The notes beneath the pieces are model-generated. The model worked only from the letters and a program-made list of their open reading frames with translations. It was not told the origin of the DNA and did not search any database. Positions 7,187-15,401 of a stretch of DNA of 39,662 nucleotides are shown one piece after another. The stretch is from Clostridiales bacterium (GTDB taxonomy: Bacteria > Bacillota > Clostridia > Oscillospirales > Oscillospiraceae): assembly GCA_021205725.1 (NCBI GenBank), contig JAJPWY010000020.1, positions 1-39,662 of the forward strand, in the 5' to 3' direction. The number at the start of each line of letters is the position of its first letter. Positions within the stretch are counted from its first letter, which is position 1. The position numbers were made by a program, and so were the translations under genes.

Positions 7187-8338
7187 ATGAGCGAGATCAA
7201 TCTGACCCTAGACCCCAGCGGCGATGCCGCTGCCCAGGCCCCTGCCGCACCCACCCTGACCCTGAATCCGGAGGCCGATACCGAGAAGAAGCCGGAGGCT
7301 CCTGCCGTCGATCTGGACGAGCAGCTTTTGAGCGACGCCGAAAAGAAGGTCGTCAACGATTTTGCCAAAAAGATCGATCTCCGGGACTCCGCCCAGGTGC
7401 TCCAATACGGAGCCGCCGCCCAGAAGAACGTAGCCGACTTCTCCTCCAGCGCCCTGAGCAAGGTCAGCACCAAGGATTTGGGCGAGGTGGGCGACACCCT
7501 CTCCTCCCTGGTGGTGCAGCTGAAAAACAACGCCCCCGGTGAACAGAAGAAACGGGGCTTCTTTTCCCGGGGCAAGGTCAAGCTGGACGAGATGAAGGCC
7601 CAGTACTCCAAGGCCGAGGCCAACGTGGACGAGGTCACTAAGATTTTGGAGCAGCACCAGGTCGCTCTGATGAAGGACGTGGCCATGCTCGACCAGATGT
7701 ACGACCTGAACCAGCAGTATTATAAGGAGCTGACCATGTATATCCTGGCCGGCAAGAAGAAGCTGCAAGAGGTTCGGGAGGGCGAGCTGGCAGACCTGCG
7801 CAAAAAGGCGGAGACCACCGGCCGTCAGGAGGACGCCGAGGCCTATAACGACTATGCCAACATGGTCAACCGCTTTGATAAAAAGCTCCACGACCTGGAG
7901 CTGACCCGAATGGTTTCCATCCAGATGGGCCCCCAGACCCGGCTGCTCCAGAACAACGACACCCTGATGATTGAGAAGATTCAGACCTCCCTGGTGAACA
8001 CCATCCCTCTGTGGAAGAGCCAGATGGTGCTGGCCCTGGGTCTGGAGCGCTCCCGTCAAGCCACCGCTGCACAGTCGGCAGTCACCGATATGACCAACGA
8101 GCTGCTGAAGAAGAACGCCGAGATGCTCCACATGGGCACCGTCGCCACCGCCAAGGAAGCGGAGCGCTCCATTGTGGATATCGAGACGCTCCAGCACACC
8201 AACCAGGAGCTGATCTCCACCCTGGACGAGGTCATCTCTATCCAGCAGGAGGGCTCCCAGAAGCGCAAGGAGGCCGAGGCGGAGCTCAGCCGCATCGAGG
8301 GCGAGCTGAAGCAAAAGCTGCTCTCCCTGCGTGGATAA
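7187..8338 (+). CDS. TelA-like toxic anion resistance protein
   Basis: A 383-aa, soluble, strongly helical protein of the TelA/KlaA family (Bacillus YaaN/YceH type). The first 50 residues are Ala/Pro-rich and likely disordered; the rest is coiled-coil, with segments such as RGFFSRGKVKLDEMKAQYSK near 125 and QMGPQTRLLQNND near 246 that are typical of the family. Homologues are linked to tellurite, bacteriocin and envelope-stress tolerance, but the mechanism is unknown. The ATG at 7187 follows GGAGGAG by 6 bases; an in-frame TTG at 7172 overlaps that site and is rejected. It lies 61 bases after the XpaC-like gene and 42 before the TPM gene, as one operon. Confidence 0.9.
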   Translation: MSEINLTLDPSGDAAAQAPAAPTLTLNPEADTEKKPEAPAVDLDEQLLSDAEKKVVNDFAKKIDLRDSAQVLQYGAAAQKNVADFSSSALSKVSTKDLGEVGDTLSSLVVQLKNNAPGEQKKRGFFSRGKVKLDEMKAQYSKAEANVDEVTKILEQHQVALMKDVAMLDQMYDLNQQYYKELTMYILAGKKKLQEVREGELADLRKKAETTGRQEDAEAYNDYANMVNRFDKKLHDLELTRMVSIQMGPQTRLLQNNDTLMIEKIQTSLVNTIPLWKSQMVLALGLERSRQATAAQSAVTDMTNELLKKNAEMLHMGTVATAKEAERSIVDIETLQHTNQELISTLDEVISIQQEGSQKRKEAEAELSRIEGELKQKLLSLRG

Positions 8339-8380
8339 TATTTCGCTTCTGTCACGGAGTCAGAAAGCAGGTGAATTCCC

Positions 8381-9457
8381 GTGAAAGCGCTCAATGCATT
8401 GAAAAAATTCCCGGTGGCTGTGGCCATCACCGCTCTGATCGTGGCGGGCTGCATTGCCTACAGCCTGTTTGTGGCACCGGTAGCCGTGATCGACGTACAG
8501 GTCGGGAACTGGGTGCAGGATGACGCAGATGTTCTCTCCGACGACACCGAGGAGACGCTTCGGGCCTACGACGAGGAATTTGACAGCAAGTATAGCAGCG
8601 TCATCGCTGTGGCCACCATCTCCTCCTCCCGGGGCTGGGAGCTGGAGGACTATGCTCTGGAGCTGGCCACCGATTGGGATCTCACCGCATACGATGTGGT
8701 TCTCGTCCTGGATATCGGCGGACAGGCGGTCTATATGGTGGACGGCGGCAGCTTGACGGAGCTGGACTCCACTGCGGCGACCACCGAGACCATGGCCGCA
8801 GATTTTTACGCCGGAGACTACGACAGTGCGGTGCTCAGTCTGTTCTCCTATATGAACGACTGGTACGCCGGTCACTTTGCGGACGGTTCCGGGGACGACG
8901 CCTATTACGGGGAGCCATACGATTACTATTACGATGATTACTACTACGACGATTACTACTATGGCGGTTCCGGGTTCAGCCTGTTCGGACTGATTTTGAT
9001 CCTGGTGGTGGTCTTTATCGTCCTCTCCCAGATCGAGCGGCGCCGTTACGACACCTGGTACAGCCAGTACGGACACATGGCTGCGCCTCCGGTGCTGTTT
9101 GTGCCCATCTTCCCTTGGCATCGACCGGGAAGCGCCTGGTTCCGCAGAATGGGTCGTCAGCCGCCCCGTGGCCCCGGCGGGCCCGGCGGTCGGGGGCCGG
9201 GCGGCCCAAGCCCAAGAGGAGGCGCAGGTGGGCCTCGTCCCGGCGGGCAGAGCCGGGGCGGCAGCTTCGGCGGAAGCTCCCGTGGCGGCGGCTTCGGCGG
9301 AAGCGGCAGCCGGGGCGGTGGCTTCGGAGGGAGCTCCAGAGGCGGCGGCTTCGGTGGCGGCAGCAGTCGGGGCGGCGGCTTCGGAGGAAGCTCCAGAGGC
9401 GGCGGCTTTGGCGGCGGCGGAGGCCGTGGGGGTGGCTTTGGCGGCGGTCGCCGGTAA
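8381..9457 (+). CDS. TPM-domain membrane protein with RGG/FGG tail
   Basis: A 358-aa protein starting at GTG. An N-terminal signal anchor (about 12-34) is followed by a TPM/YgcG-type domain (about 40-165; VQDDADVLSDDTEETL, then VVLVLDIGGQAVY). Next come a striking Tyr/Asp-only stretch (about 180-194), a second membrane helix (about 197-216) and a 95-residue tail of Arg-Gly-Gly and Gly-Phe-Gly-Gly repeats. TPM proteins often end in Gly/Ser, but this tail is Arg- and Phe-rich, like RGG motifs that bind RNA or drive condensates. Helix order predicts the TPM domain outside and the tail in the cytoplasm. TPM proteins act in envelope or photosystem maintenance elsewhere; the function here is unknown. 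It is last in the XpaC-TelA unit and is followed by a strong terminator. Confidence 0.85.
   Translation: MKALNALKKFPVAVAITALIVAGCIAYSLFVAPVAVIDVQVGNWVQDDADVLSDDTEETLRAYDEEFDSKYSSVIAVATISSSRGWELEDYALELATDWDLTAYDVVLVLDIGGQAVYMVDGGSLTELDSTAATTETMAADFYAGDYDSAVLSLFSYMNDWYAGHFADGSGDDAYYGEPYDYYYDDYYYDDYYYGGSGFSLFGLILILVVVFIVLSQIERRRYDTWYSQYGHMAAPPVLFVPIFPWHRPGSAWFRRMGRQPPRGPGGPGGRGPGGPSPRGGAGGPRPGGQSRGGSFGGSSRGGGFGGSGSRGGGFGGSSRGGGFGGGSSRGGGFGGSSRGGGFGGGGGRGGGFGGGRR
9240..9455 (+). repeat. In-frame tandem repeats coding the RGGGFGGSS tail
   Basis: About seven imperfect copies of a 24-30 base unit, such as cggggcggtggcttcgg, run in frame at the end of the TPM gene. Third-position differences between copies suggest selection on the protein sequence rather than very recent duplication. 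Such tracts can change length by slippage. Confidence 0.8.
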
Positions 9458-9487
9458 AGCTCCTCAGCTCATAGACAAAAACACACA

Positions 9488-9520
9488 GACACCCTGCGGA
9501 ACGATACTCCGCAGGGTGTC
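9488..9520. terminator. Bidirectional terminator between TPM gene and pyk
   Basis: A perfect 13-bp stem (GACACCCTGCGGA / TCCGCAGGGTGTC) with a 7-base loop, followed by TTGTCGTT on the plus strand and, on the minus strand, by TGTGTGTTTTTG. It lies between two convergent genes and should serve both. Confidence 0.88.
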
Positions 9521-9538
9521 TTGTCGTTGTGGAAAAGC

Positions 9539-10993
9539 TCAGATTGTCTTGTCCTCAAGCACGATATGTGCCTTCAGCAGATTGGTATACCCGGTGGCCC
9601 CCAGAGGGACGCCGGCGGTGATGATGATACGGTCTCCCGCCTGCACCAGATGCTCCTTCACAGCAGTCTCAGCGCAGAGAGAGAAGATGCGGTCGGTGGA
9701 GCTGACCTCCCCGGTCAGGCAGGGCACAACGCCCCAAAGCAAATTCATCTGACGGCGGGTCTTTTCCCGGAGGGTGATGGCCACTACGCCACAGGCAGGC
9801 CGGAACCGGGAGATGAGCCGGGCGGTATGTCCGGATGCGGTAGCGGTGACAATGGCCTTGGCGTCCAAATCCATGGCGGTCAGGCAACAGGTATGGGTGA
9901 TGGCGTCGCTGATGGCGTTCTGGGTGCCGATGCCGCTGACCTTGCCATAGCGGTTCTGGAACCGGTGCCAGTAGTCGATAGAGGCCTCCGCCTGGGCGAC
10001 GATGGAGGTCATGGTCTCCACCGCCTCCACCGGGAATTTGCCGCTGGCAGTCTCTCCGGAAAGCATGACGCAGTCCGCCCCGTCAAAAACGGCGTTGGCC
10101 ACGTCGGATACCTCCGCCCGGGTGGGCCGGGGGTTGCGGATCATGGAGTCCAGCATCTGAGTGGCGATGATGACCAGCTTGCCCTGCTGAACCGCCGCCT
10201 TAATCATCCGCTTCTGCTGCACCGGAACCTGGGCGGCAGGAATCTCCACTCCCAGGTCGCCACGGGCCACCATAATGCCGTCAGACTCGGCCAGGATCTC
10301 CTCCAGGTTGTCCACGCCCTCCTGATTCTCGATTTTGGAGACGATCTTCACGCTGTCTCCGCCGTACTTGTGCAGCACCGCGCGGATGGCCCGGACGTCC
10401 TCCGCTTTGCGGACGAAGGAGGCAGCGATGTAGTCAAAGTCCTGCTCCACGCCAAAGCGGATGTCCTCCTCGTCCTTCTCTGTGAGGGCGGGGAGATGAA
10501 TGGAGACACCGGGGATGTTGATGCTCTTGTGGTTAGACAGGGTGCCGCCGTTAACCACAGTGCAACAGATATCCTGCCCCTGAATGTCCCGAACCTCCAG
10601 ACCGACAAGGCCGTCGTCGATGAGGATTTTGGTGCCCGGTGCGACCTCCTCGTTGAGCCTGTCATAGGTCACGGAGACGATGTGCTCGTCCCCTGCCACG
10701 CTGCGGGTGGTCAGAATGAACTCCGCTCCGTTTTCCAGAGTCACGCTCCCCTGAGCGAAGGTACGGATACGGATTTCCGGGCCCTTGGTGTCCAGGATGG
10801 TGGCAACCGGTGCGCCCATGGAATCCCGCACGGCTCTCAGGCGGTTCAGCGTCTCCAGATGGCTGGCGTGATTCCCATGGGAAAAATTGAACCGTGCGCC
10901 GTTCATACCGGCCAGAATAAGCTGGCGAATCTGCTCTGCGCTGTCTACCGCAGGGCCCAATGTACAAATCACCTTGGTTTTTCTGACTTCCAT
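9539..10993 (-). CDS. pyk: Pyruvate kinase
   Basis: A 484-aa glycolytic enzyme that makes pyruvate and ATP from phosphoenolpyruvate and ADP in the cytoplasm. The N-terminus has KVICTLGPA, then [38 protein letters not shown] and [12 protein letters not shown], all classical active-site segments, followed by the regulatory C-terminal domain. There is no extra PEP-utiliser-like C-terminal domain as in some Bacillus enzymes. The ATG at 10993 follows GGGGAGG; a longer frame to 11017 has no ribosome site. It is monocistronic: it has its own promoter (11048-11076) and ends at a shared terminator. It supplies pyruvate for the fermentation suggested by ptb-buk and the hydrogenase. Confidence 0.97.
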   Translation of the reverse strand: MEVRKTKVICTLGPAVDSAEQIRQLILAGMNGARFNFSHGNHASHLETLNRLRAVRDSMGAPVATILDTKGPEIRIRTFAQGSVTLENGAEFILTTRSVAGDEHIVSVTYDRLNEEVAPGTKILIDDGLVGLEVRDIQGQDICCTVVNGGTLSNHKSINIPGVSIHLPALTEKDEEDIRFGVEQDFDYIAASFVRKAEDVRAIRAVLHKYGGDSVKIVSKIENQEGVDNLEEILAESDGIMVARGDLGVEIPAAQVPVQQKRMIKAAVQQGKLVIIATQMLDSMIRNPRPTRAEVSDVANAVFDGADCVMLSGETASGKFPVEAVETMTSIVAQAEASIDYWHRFQNRYGKVSGIGTQNAISDAITHTCCLTAMDLDAKAIVTATASGHTARLISRFRPACGVVAITLREKTRRQMNLLWGVVPCLTGEVSSTDRIFSLCAETAVKEHLVQAGDRIIITAGVPLGATGYTNLLKAHIVLEDKTI

Positions 10994-11047
10994 ATCCGTT
11001 CCTCCCCATCTGCGCATCTGACTTCCATTTTCCTTTTTTACACTTAT

Positions 11048-11076
11048 ATTTTACATGATGCACACAGGAATTGCAA
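11048..11076 (-). promoter_or_regulatory. Promoter of pyk
   Basis: On the minus strand TTGCAA (11076-11071), 17 bases, TAAAAT (11053-11048), 55 bases before the start codon. It diverges from the promoter of the purine nucleoside phosphorylase gene, about 100 bp away. Confidence 0.75.
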
Positions 11077-11180
11077 GCAGTTCCAGCATCATAGAATAGA
11101 CAGTTATTGATGAGGAACGTGGTGTATTTTCGGTGTTTTGACTCTGATTCCCGATTTTTCCAAAAGGAGGCGGTTTCCGG

Positions 11181-11209
11181 TTGCAATTCGGTGGCGATCG
11201 GTGTAAAAT
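11181..11209 (+). promoter_or_regulatory. Promoter of purine nucleoside phosphorylase gene
   Basis: TTGCAA (11181-11186), 17 bases, TAAAAT (11204-11209), with AAAGGAGG before the ATG. The boxes are identical to those of the divergent pyk promoter, including TTC after the -35, which may mean common control. Confidence 0.75.
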
Positions 11210-11247
11210 GGTAGAACCTGATTTTAGACAGTGTAAAGGAGGCTCCC

Positions 11248-12072
11248 ATGAATTTCACCATTGAGCAGTACAACGAGAGCGTAGACTATCTTCGCAGCCG
11301 TCTGGACGGCTTTCAGCCCCGTATTTTAATGATTTTGGGCTCCGGCCTGGGTTTTCTGGGCGATCAGTTGGAAAACCCCATCGCCGTCTCCTATGAGGAT
11401 ATCCCCCACTTCCGCCCCTCCACCGCCCCGGGTCACAAGGGGCAGTTCCTGTTCGGCACCCTGGAGGGCAAGCCGGTGGCCGTCATGCAGGGCCGGATGC
11501 ACTACTATGAGGGGTACTCCCTCCAGGAGGTCACATACGCCGTCCGGGTCATCCGTCTGCTGGGGGCGGAGGATATGATCGTCACCAACGCCGCAGGCTG
11601 CGTCAACGAGAGCTGGTCTGCCGGAACGCTGATGCTCATCACCGACCACATCAAAATTGCCCTGGAGTCGCCTCTCCGTGGCCCCAATCTGCCGGAGTTC
11701 GGCCCACGGTTCCCGGACACCACCACCCTGTACACTCCGGAGTACCAGGCTTTGGCGAAGCGTGCCGCCGCAGAGCTGGATATTCCTCTGCAAGAGGGCG
11801 TCTATATGTACTTCCCCGGCCCCCAGTATGAGTCCCCCGCAGAGGTGCGGGCGGCCCGTATCCTGGGTGCTGACGCCGTGGGGATGTCCACCGTGCCGGA
11901 GGCTCTGGTGGCACGGCACTGCGGCATGAAGGTGCTGGGCTTCTCCCTGCTGACCAATATGGCCGCCGGCATCCTGAATCAGCCTCTCAGCGAGGAGGAG
12001 GTGCTGGAGTCCGCCGCAGCCGCCAGCGAGCGCTTCTCCCGGCTGGTACGGCGGTGCGTGGCGGAGCTGTAA
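11248..12072 (+). CDS. punA: Purine nucleoside phosphorylase
   Basis: A 274-aa enzyme of the trimeric PNP family, which splits inosine or guanosine with phosphate to give the base and ribose 1-phosphate for purine salvage. Visible motifs are the phosphate loop GSGLG (31-35), GHKGQ, MQGRMHYYEGY, VTNAAG, and the purine-site stretch around ESPAEVRAARILGADAVGMST, with LLTNMAAG near the C-terminus. Length is normal. AAAGGAGG precedes the ATG. The next gene begins 95 bases on with no terminator between, so it may be first in a run leading into the flippase-MazG block. Methylthioadenosine phosphorylase is less likely because of the GMSTVPE sequence typical of PNP. Confidence 0.94.
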   Translation: MNFTIEQYNESVDYLRSRLDGFQPRILMILGSGLGFLGDQLENPIAVSYEDIPHFRPSTAPGHKGQFLFGTLEGKPVAVMQGRMHYYEGYSLQEVTYAVRVIRLLGAEDMIVTNAAGCVNESWSAGTLMLITDHIKIALESPLRGPNLPEFGPRFPDTTTLYTPEYQALAKRAAAELDIPLQEGVYMYFPGPQYESPAEVRAARILGADAVGMSTVPEALVARHCGMKVLGFSLLTNMAAGILNQPLSEEEVLESAAAASERFSRLVRRCVAEL

Positions 12073-12167
12073 GGCGCAAATCTCACCGGACTATTCTTTT
12101 TTCCTGGGCAGTTGGATAGAATCTCACCAGTAGAGAGGGATCCATCGCCCGGGCAAGGAGCGTTTTT

Positions 12168-13760
12168 ATGTCAAACAAGCAGAAGCAGAATACCTTTTTC
12201 GGTGGTGCAGCGATTCTGGCCGTCGGCATTGTCCTGGTCAAGATCATCAGCGCTGTCTACAAGATGCCGCTCATCAACATCCTGGGCAGCGGTTATACCG
12301 ATTTCTCCAACGCCTTCAACGTTTTCAACATCCTGCTCATGATCTCCACGGCGGGCATCCCTGTGGCCATTTCCAAGATGATCTCCGAGGCCAACGCCCA
12401 GGGGCATCAGAACCAGGTACACAAGATCTTCCGGGTCTCGCTGCTGTTCTTTATGGCGTTTGGGGCGGTTTGCTCCCTGGCCATGTTTTTCTGGGCGGAC
12501 ACCTTTGCAGAGCTGCTGGGCAATCCCAAATCTGCCCTGTGTATGCGGGTGCTGGCTCCCTCCGTGTTCCTGGTCTCCGGCATTGCCGCCTTCCGGGGCT
12601 ATGCCCAGGGCCACTCCCACATGACTCCGTCCTCCGTCTCCCAGATCATCGAGGCGCTGTTTAAGCTCATCGTGGGTCTGTCCCTGGCTATGTTCCTCAT
12701 CAACAGTGGCAGCGACGAGTCCACTGCCGCCGCCGGAGCTATTGTGGGCGTCACCGTCTCGGAGCTTGCGGCCCTGTGCTATCTGGCGGTGGAGTATTTC
12801 CACACCCGCCGCCTGGAGCCTGCCGTCTCCAACGACACCCCCTGGGACAGCAAGCGTATCCTGAAAACCTGTCTCACCCTGGCCATCCCCATCACTCTGA
12901 CCAGCTCCGCCACCTCCATCCTCACCACCATCGACACCTCCCTGATTCAGAACCAGCTGCAAAATGCGGTGGGACTGACCCTGGACGAGACCAGGAGCCT
13001 GTACAGCCAGTACAGCGGCGTGCTTACCGTCTACCAGATCCCCTCCGCACTGATGGCAGCTCTGACCGCCTCGGCCGTCCCCGCCATTACGGTCTATCTG
13101 GGCCAGAAGAACCGCAGAGGCGTCTCCCGGGTGGTGGGTTCCTCTCTGAAAACCGCAGCCATAGTTGCATTTCCCTGCGGTGTGGGCATGATCGTCCTGG
13201 GAACGCCCATCGTCAAGCTGCTCTTCCCCTCCCTGACGGCGGACATTGCCGGACCTATCCTCTCCATTCTTGGGGTGGCCAGCATTGCGGTTTGCCTCAT
13301 GCTGGTGTGTAACGCCATTTTGCAAGCCCACGACATTCTGTATGTCCCCATCGTAACCATGGTGATCGGCGGGGTCATTATGGTGCTGTTCGACTACTTT
13401 GTGGTGGCCATCCCGGAGATCAACATCTTTGGCTCCCCCATTGGCTCCTGCATCGGCTACGGCATCACCTGCCTGCTCGATCTCATCGTCCTTAAGCGGG
13501 TCGTCCCCCACTGTCCCAGCTTCCTGGGGCTGTTCACCAAACCGCTGATCGCCTCTGTGGTCATGGGGGCGGGGGCCTGGGCCTGCTACGGACTGCTGTT
13601 TAAGCTCACCAGCAGCAACACCATTGCGCTGCTCCTGGCGATTATGGTGGCGGTGGTGATCTATGTTGCCCTGCTGCTACTGCTCAAAACCATCACAAAG
13701 GACGATCTGACACTGATGCCCAAGGGCGAGACCATCGGCCGTCTGCTGCGTATCAAATGA
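12168..13760 (+). CDS. MOP-superfamily polysaccharide/lipid flippase (SpoVB/YabM-like)
   Basis: A 530-aa integral membrane protein with about 14 hydrophobic helices spread over its length and a short basic start. It resembles the SpoVB/YabM/MurJ-like branch of the multidrug/oligosaccharidyl-lipid/polysaccharide flippases, with the ISTAGIPVAISKMISE segment near residue 62 and GYAQGHSHMTPSSVSQIIE near 145 that are characteristic of Clostridial SpoVB-like proteins. Such proteins flip undecaprenyl-linked sugars or cell-wall precursors across the membrane. The position upstream of mazG and an S4 gene matches the Bacillus yabM-yabN-yabO order. Which lipid it carries, and whether it acts in sporulation, is not settled by the sequence. 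Confidence 0.88.
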   Translation: MSNKQKQNTFFGGAAILAVGIVLVKIISAVYKMPLINILGSGYTDFSNAFNVFNILLMISTAGIPVAISKMISEANAQGHQNQVHKIFRVSLLFFMAFGAVCSLAMFFWADTFAELLGNPKSALCMRVLAPSVFLVSGIAAFRGYAQGHSHMTPSSVSQIIEALFKLIVGLSLAMFLINSGSDESTAAAGAIVGVTVSELAALCYLAVEYFHTRRLEPAVSNDTPWDSKRILKTCLTLAIPITLTSSATSILTTIDTSLIQNQLQNAVGLTLDETRSLYSQYSGVLTVYQIPSALMAALTASAVPAITVYLGQKNRRGVSRVVGSSLKTAAIVAFPCGVGMIVLGTPIVKLLFPSLTADIAGPILSILGVASIAVCLMLVCNAILQAHDILYVPIVTMVIGGVIMVLFDYFVVAIPEINIFGSPIGSCIGYGITCLLDLIVLKRVVPHCPSFLGLFTKPLIASVVMGAGAWACYGLLFKLTSSNTIALLLAIMVAVVIYVALLLLLKTITKDDLTLMPKGETIGRLLRIK

Positions 13761-13782
13761 GTCGGGGAGGTACACAATAGAT

Positions 13783-14583
13783 ATGGTTTCCTTTCCACAG
13801 AAGGTGCATTACGATCTGAATGACTTCCGCCAGATTATCGCTATTCTCCGGCACCCCGGCGGCTGCCCCTGGGATCAGGCCCAGGATCATCACTCCATCC
13901 GCCGCAACTTCATTGAGGAGGTCTACGAGGCCTGCGAGGGCATCGACAACGACGACCCTGTCCTGCTCCGGGAGGAGCTGGGGGACGTGCTGATGCAGGT
14001 GTTGTTCCACGCCTCCATCGAGGAGGACGCAGGGCGGTTCGACATCGACGACGTGGCAGACCAGGCGGTGAAAAAGCTAATCTTCCGGCACCCCCATGTC
14101 TTTGGCACGGTGGATGTCTCCGGCACCGAGGAGGTGCTGACCAACTGGGATCAACTCAAGCGGCAGGAGAAGCACCAGGAGAGCTATACCGACACTCTGG
14201 ACGCCGTAGCCCGCACCCTTCCCGCTCTGTGGCGGGCGGAGAAGGTGCAGAAAAAAGCCGCCAAGGCCGGATTCGACTGGCAGGGGCTGGATGGCCCCAT
14301 GGACAAGGTTCGGGAGGAGACCGACGAGCTTCAGGCTGCCGCCCGGGGCGACGGCGACCCCGCAGAGGAGCTGGGCGATTTGCTCTTTGCGGCGGTGAAC
14401 GCCGCCCGGAAGTTAGACATCGACCCGGAGGACGCTCTCAATGCCGCCACAGAAAAGTTCATCGCCCGCTTTCGGCGGGTAGAGGAGCTTGCCCCATCCG
14501 ACATGACCACCCTGCCGCTGCCCACGCTGGAGGCGCTGTGGCAGCAGGCCAAAACACAGGAGGAACCCCATGAACAAGACTGA
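13783..14583 (+). CDS. mazG: MazG nucleoside triphosphate pyrophosphohydrolase
   Basis: A 266-aa protein with two tandem MazG folds. The first contains CPWDQAQDHHSIRRNFIEEVYE followed by the metal-binding EELGDVLMQV; the second repeats the pattern with REETDELQAA and EELGDLLFAAVNAAR. MazG hydrolyses (d)NTPs, including damaged ones, to NMP and pyrophosphate, and in E. coli lowers ppGpp. It corresponds to the MazG part of Bacillus YabN, but without the extra N-terminal methylase-like domain. It lies 22 bases after the flippase gene and overlaps the HU gene by 14 bases, which implies a single transcript. Confidence 0.95.
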   Translation: MVSFPQKVHYDLNDFRQIIAILRHPGGCPWDQAQDHHSIRRNFIEEVYEACEGIDNDDPVLLREELGDVLMQVLFHASIEEDAGRFDIDDVADQAVKKLIFRHPHVFGTVDVSGTEEVLTNWDQLKRQEKHQESYTDTLDAVARTLPALWRAEKVQKKAAKAGFDWQGLDGPMDKVREETDELQAAARGDGDPAEELGDLLFAAVNAARKLDIDPEDALNAATEKFIARFRRVEELAPSDMTTLPLPTLEALWQQAKTQEEPHEQD

Positions 14584-14845
14584 ACTGATCCAACAGGCCG
14601 CCGTTCAGACCGGCATATCCCGCAAGGACATTGAGACGGTGCTCAATACCGCTATCAACCTGATGACCGACTCTCTCTCCCAGGGAGAGAAGGTACAGCT
14701 GGTGGGCTTTGGAACATTTGAGACAAAAGAGCGCCCGCCTCACACCGCACGTAACCCCAAGACCATGGAGCAGGTGGAGGTTGGAGCGACCCGCACCGTC
14801 ACCTTCCGTCCGGGCAAGACCCTGAAAGGGTCTGTTGCCCTGTGA
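14570..14845 (+). CDS. hup: HU-family nucleoid protein
   Basis: A 91-aa HU/DNABII protein: MNKTELIQ start, GFGTFE (about 44-49), the DNA-bending arm with ARNPKT (61-66) and a closing basic VTFRPGKTLK. It forms dimers that bend and compact DNA. AGGAGG lies inside the end of mazG, 6-8 bases before the ATG, and the genes overlap by 14 bases, so HU is translated from the MazG transcript unless a hidden promoter lies within mazG. In Bacillus the same position between yabN and yabO has no HU gene. Confidence 0.96.
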   Translation: MNKTELIQQAAVQTGISRKDIETVLNTAINLMTDSLSQGEKVQLVGFGTFETKERPPHTARNPKTMEQVEVGATRTVTFRPGKTLKGSVAL

Positions 14846-14858
14846 GAAAGGGTCAGTC

Positions 14859-15098
14859 ATGCGTCTGGATAAATATTTAAAGGTGTCCCGGCTCATCAAG
14901 CGGCGCACTGTGGCTAACGAGGCCTGCGACGCCGGACGGGTCGCCGTCAACGGGCGTCCCGCCCGGGCCAGCTATGAGGTGAAATCCGGCGACGAGCTGG
15001 AGATCCAGTTCGGTCAGCGCACCCTCAAGGTGCGGGTGCTGACCGTAGCCGACAACGTGGGCAAGGCGGACGCCGCTGCCATGTATGAAGAAATTTAA
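14859..15098 (+). CDS. rqcP: S4-domain RNA-binding protein RqcP/YabO
   Basis: A 79-aa protein made up almost wholly of one S4 RNA-binding domain: MRLDKYLKVSRLIKRRT, then AGRVAVNGRPA and SGDELEIQFG. This matches YabO, renamed RqcP, which helps RqcH extend stalled nascent chains with alanine on the large ribosomal subunit; E. coli Hsp15 is a related protein. The ATG at 14859 is preferred to an upstream in-frame codon because GAAAGG lies 7-10 bases before it and the family begins MRLDKYLK. It follows HU by 13 bases and is closed by a terminator. The yabP, yabQ and divIC genes that follow in Bacillus are not here. Confidence 0.9.
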   Translation: MRLDKYLKVSRLIKRRTVANEACDAGRVAVNGRPARASYEVKSGDELEIQFGQRTLKVRVLTVADNVGKADAAAMYEEI

Positions 15099-15107
15099 CC
15101 CATTTCA

Positions 15108-15139
15108 AAATCGCCTGCGCAGACAGCCGCAGGCGATTT
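15108..15139 (+). terminator. Terminator after rqcP
   Basis: A perfect 12-bp stem (AAATCGCCTGCG / CGCAGGCGATTT) with an 8-base loop, 10 bases after the stop codon; the T-tract is short (TTTCGATTGTG). Confidence 0.8.
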
Positions 15140-15229
15140 CGATTGTGTCAGCAGTCTTTTTTCGGTGGGGATTTTTGAACCGGCTTCCATATTCATGAAA
15201 AAATAAGCTGATTCATTCCTCCAAATGGA

Positions 15230-15258
15230 TAGACAAACCCCCGATGATGTGTTACAAT
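15230..15258 (+). promoter_or_regulatory. Promoter of DUF2442-HTH gene
   Basis: TAGACA (15230-15235), 17 bases, TACAAT (15253-15258), one mismatch in each box. A leader of about 137 nt follows, containing an AAAGGGA ... TCCCTTT pairing (about 15275-15317) that could fold; no known riboswitch is recognised. Otherwise nothing else is seen in 15140-15400. Confidence 0.7.
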
Positions 15259-15401
15259 ACAGACGTAATACGATAAAGGGAAGTTTCTCGCTCGGTTTTC
15301 TCGTTGAGGGCTCCCTTTTCATGTGCCAAACCCCGTCCTGCTCTTTCCCCAGTTCTTCCAGCCTGATGTGGCGGGGTGCGCTCAAAGGAGTTTGTTGGAG
15401 A

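Noticed and set aside
9240-9455. CRISPR-like or mini-satellite array
   Set aside because: The repeats are in frame, imperfect, without unique spacers of even length, and code for the RGG/FGG protein tail.
15225-15401. 59-residue N-terminal extension of the DUF2442-HTH protein
   Set aside because: It would start upstream of the -10 box of the gene's own promoter, and the sequence is not like the domain; AAGGAG lies before 15402.
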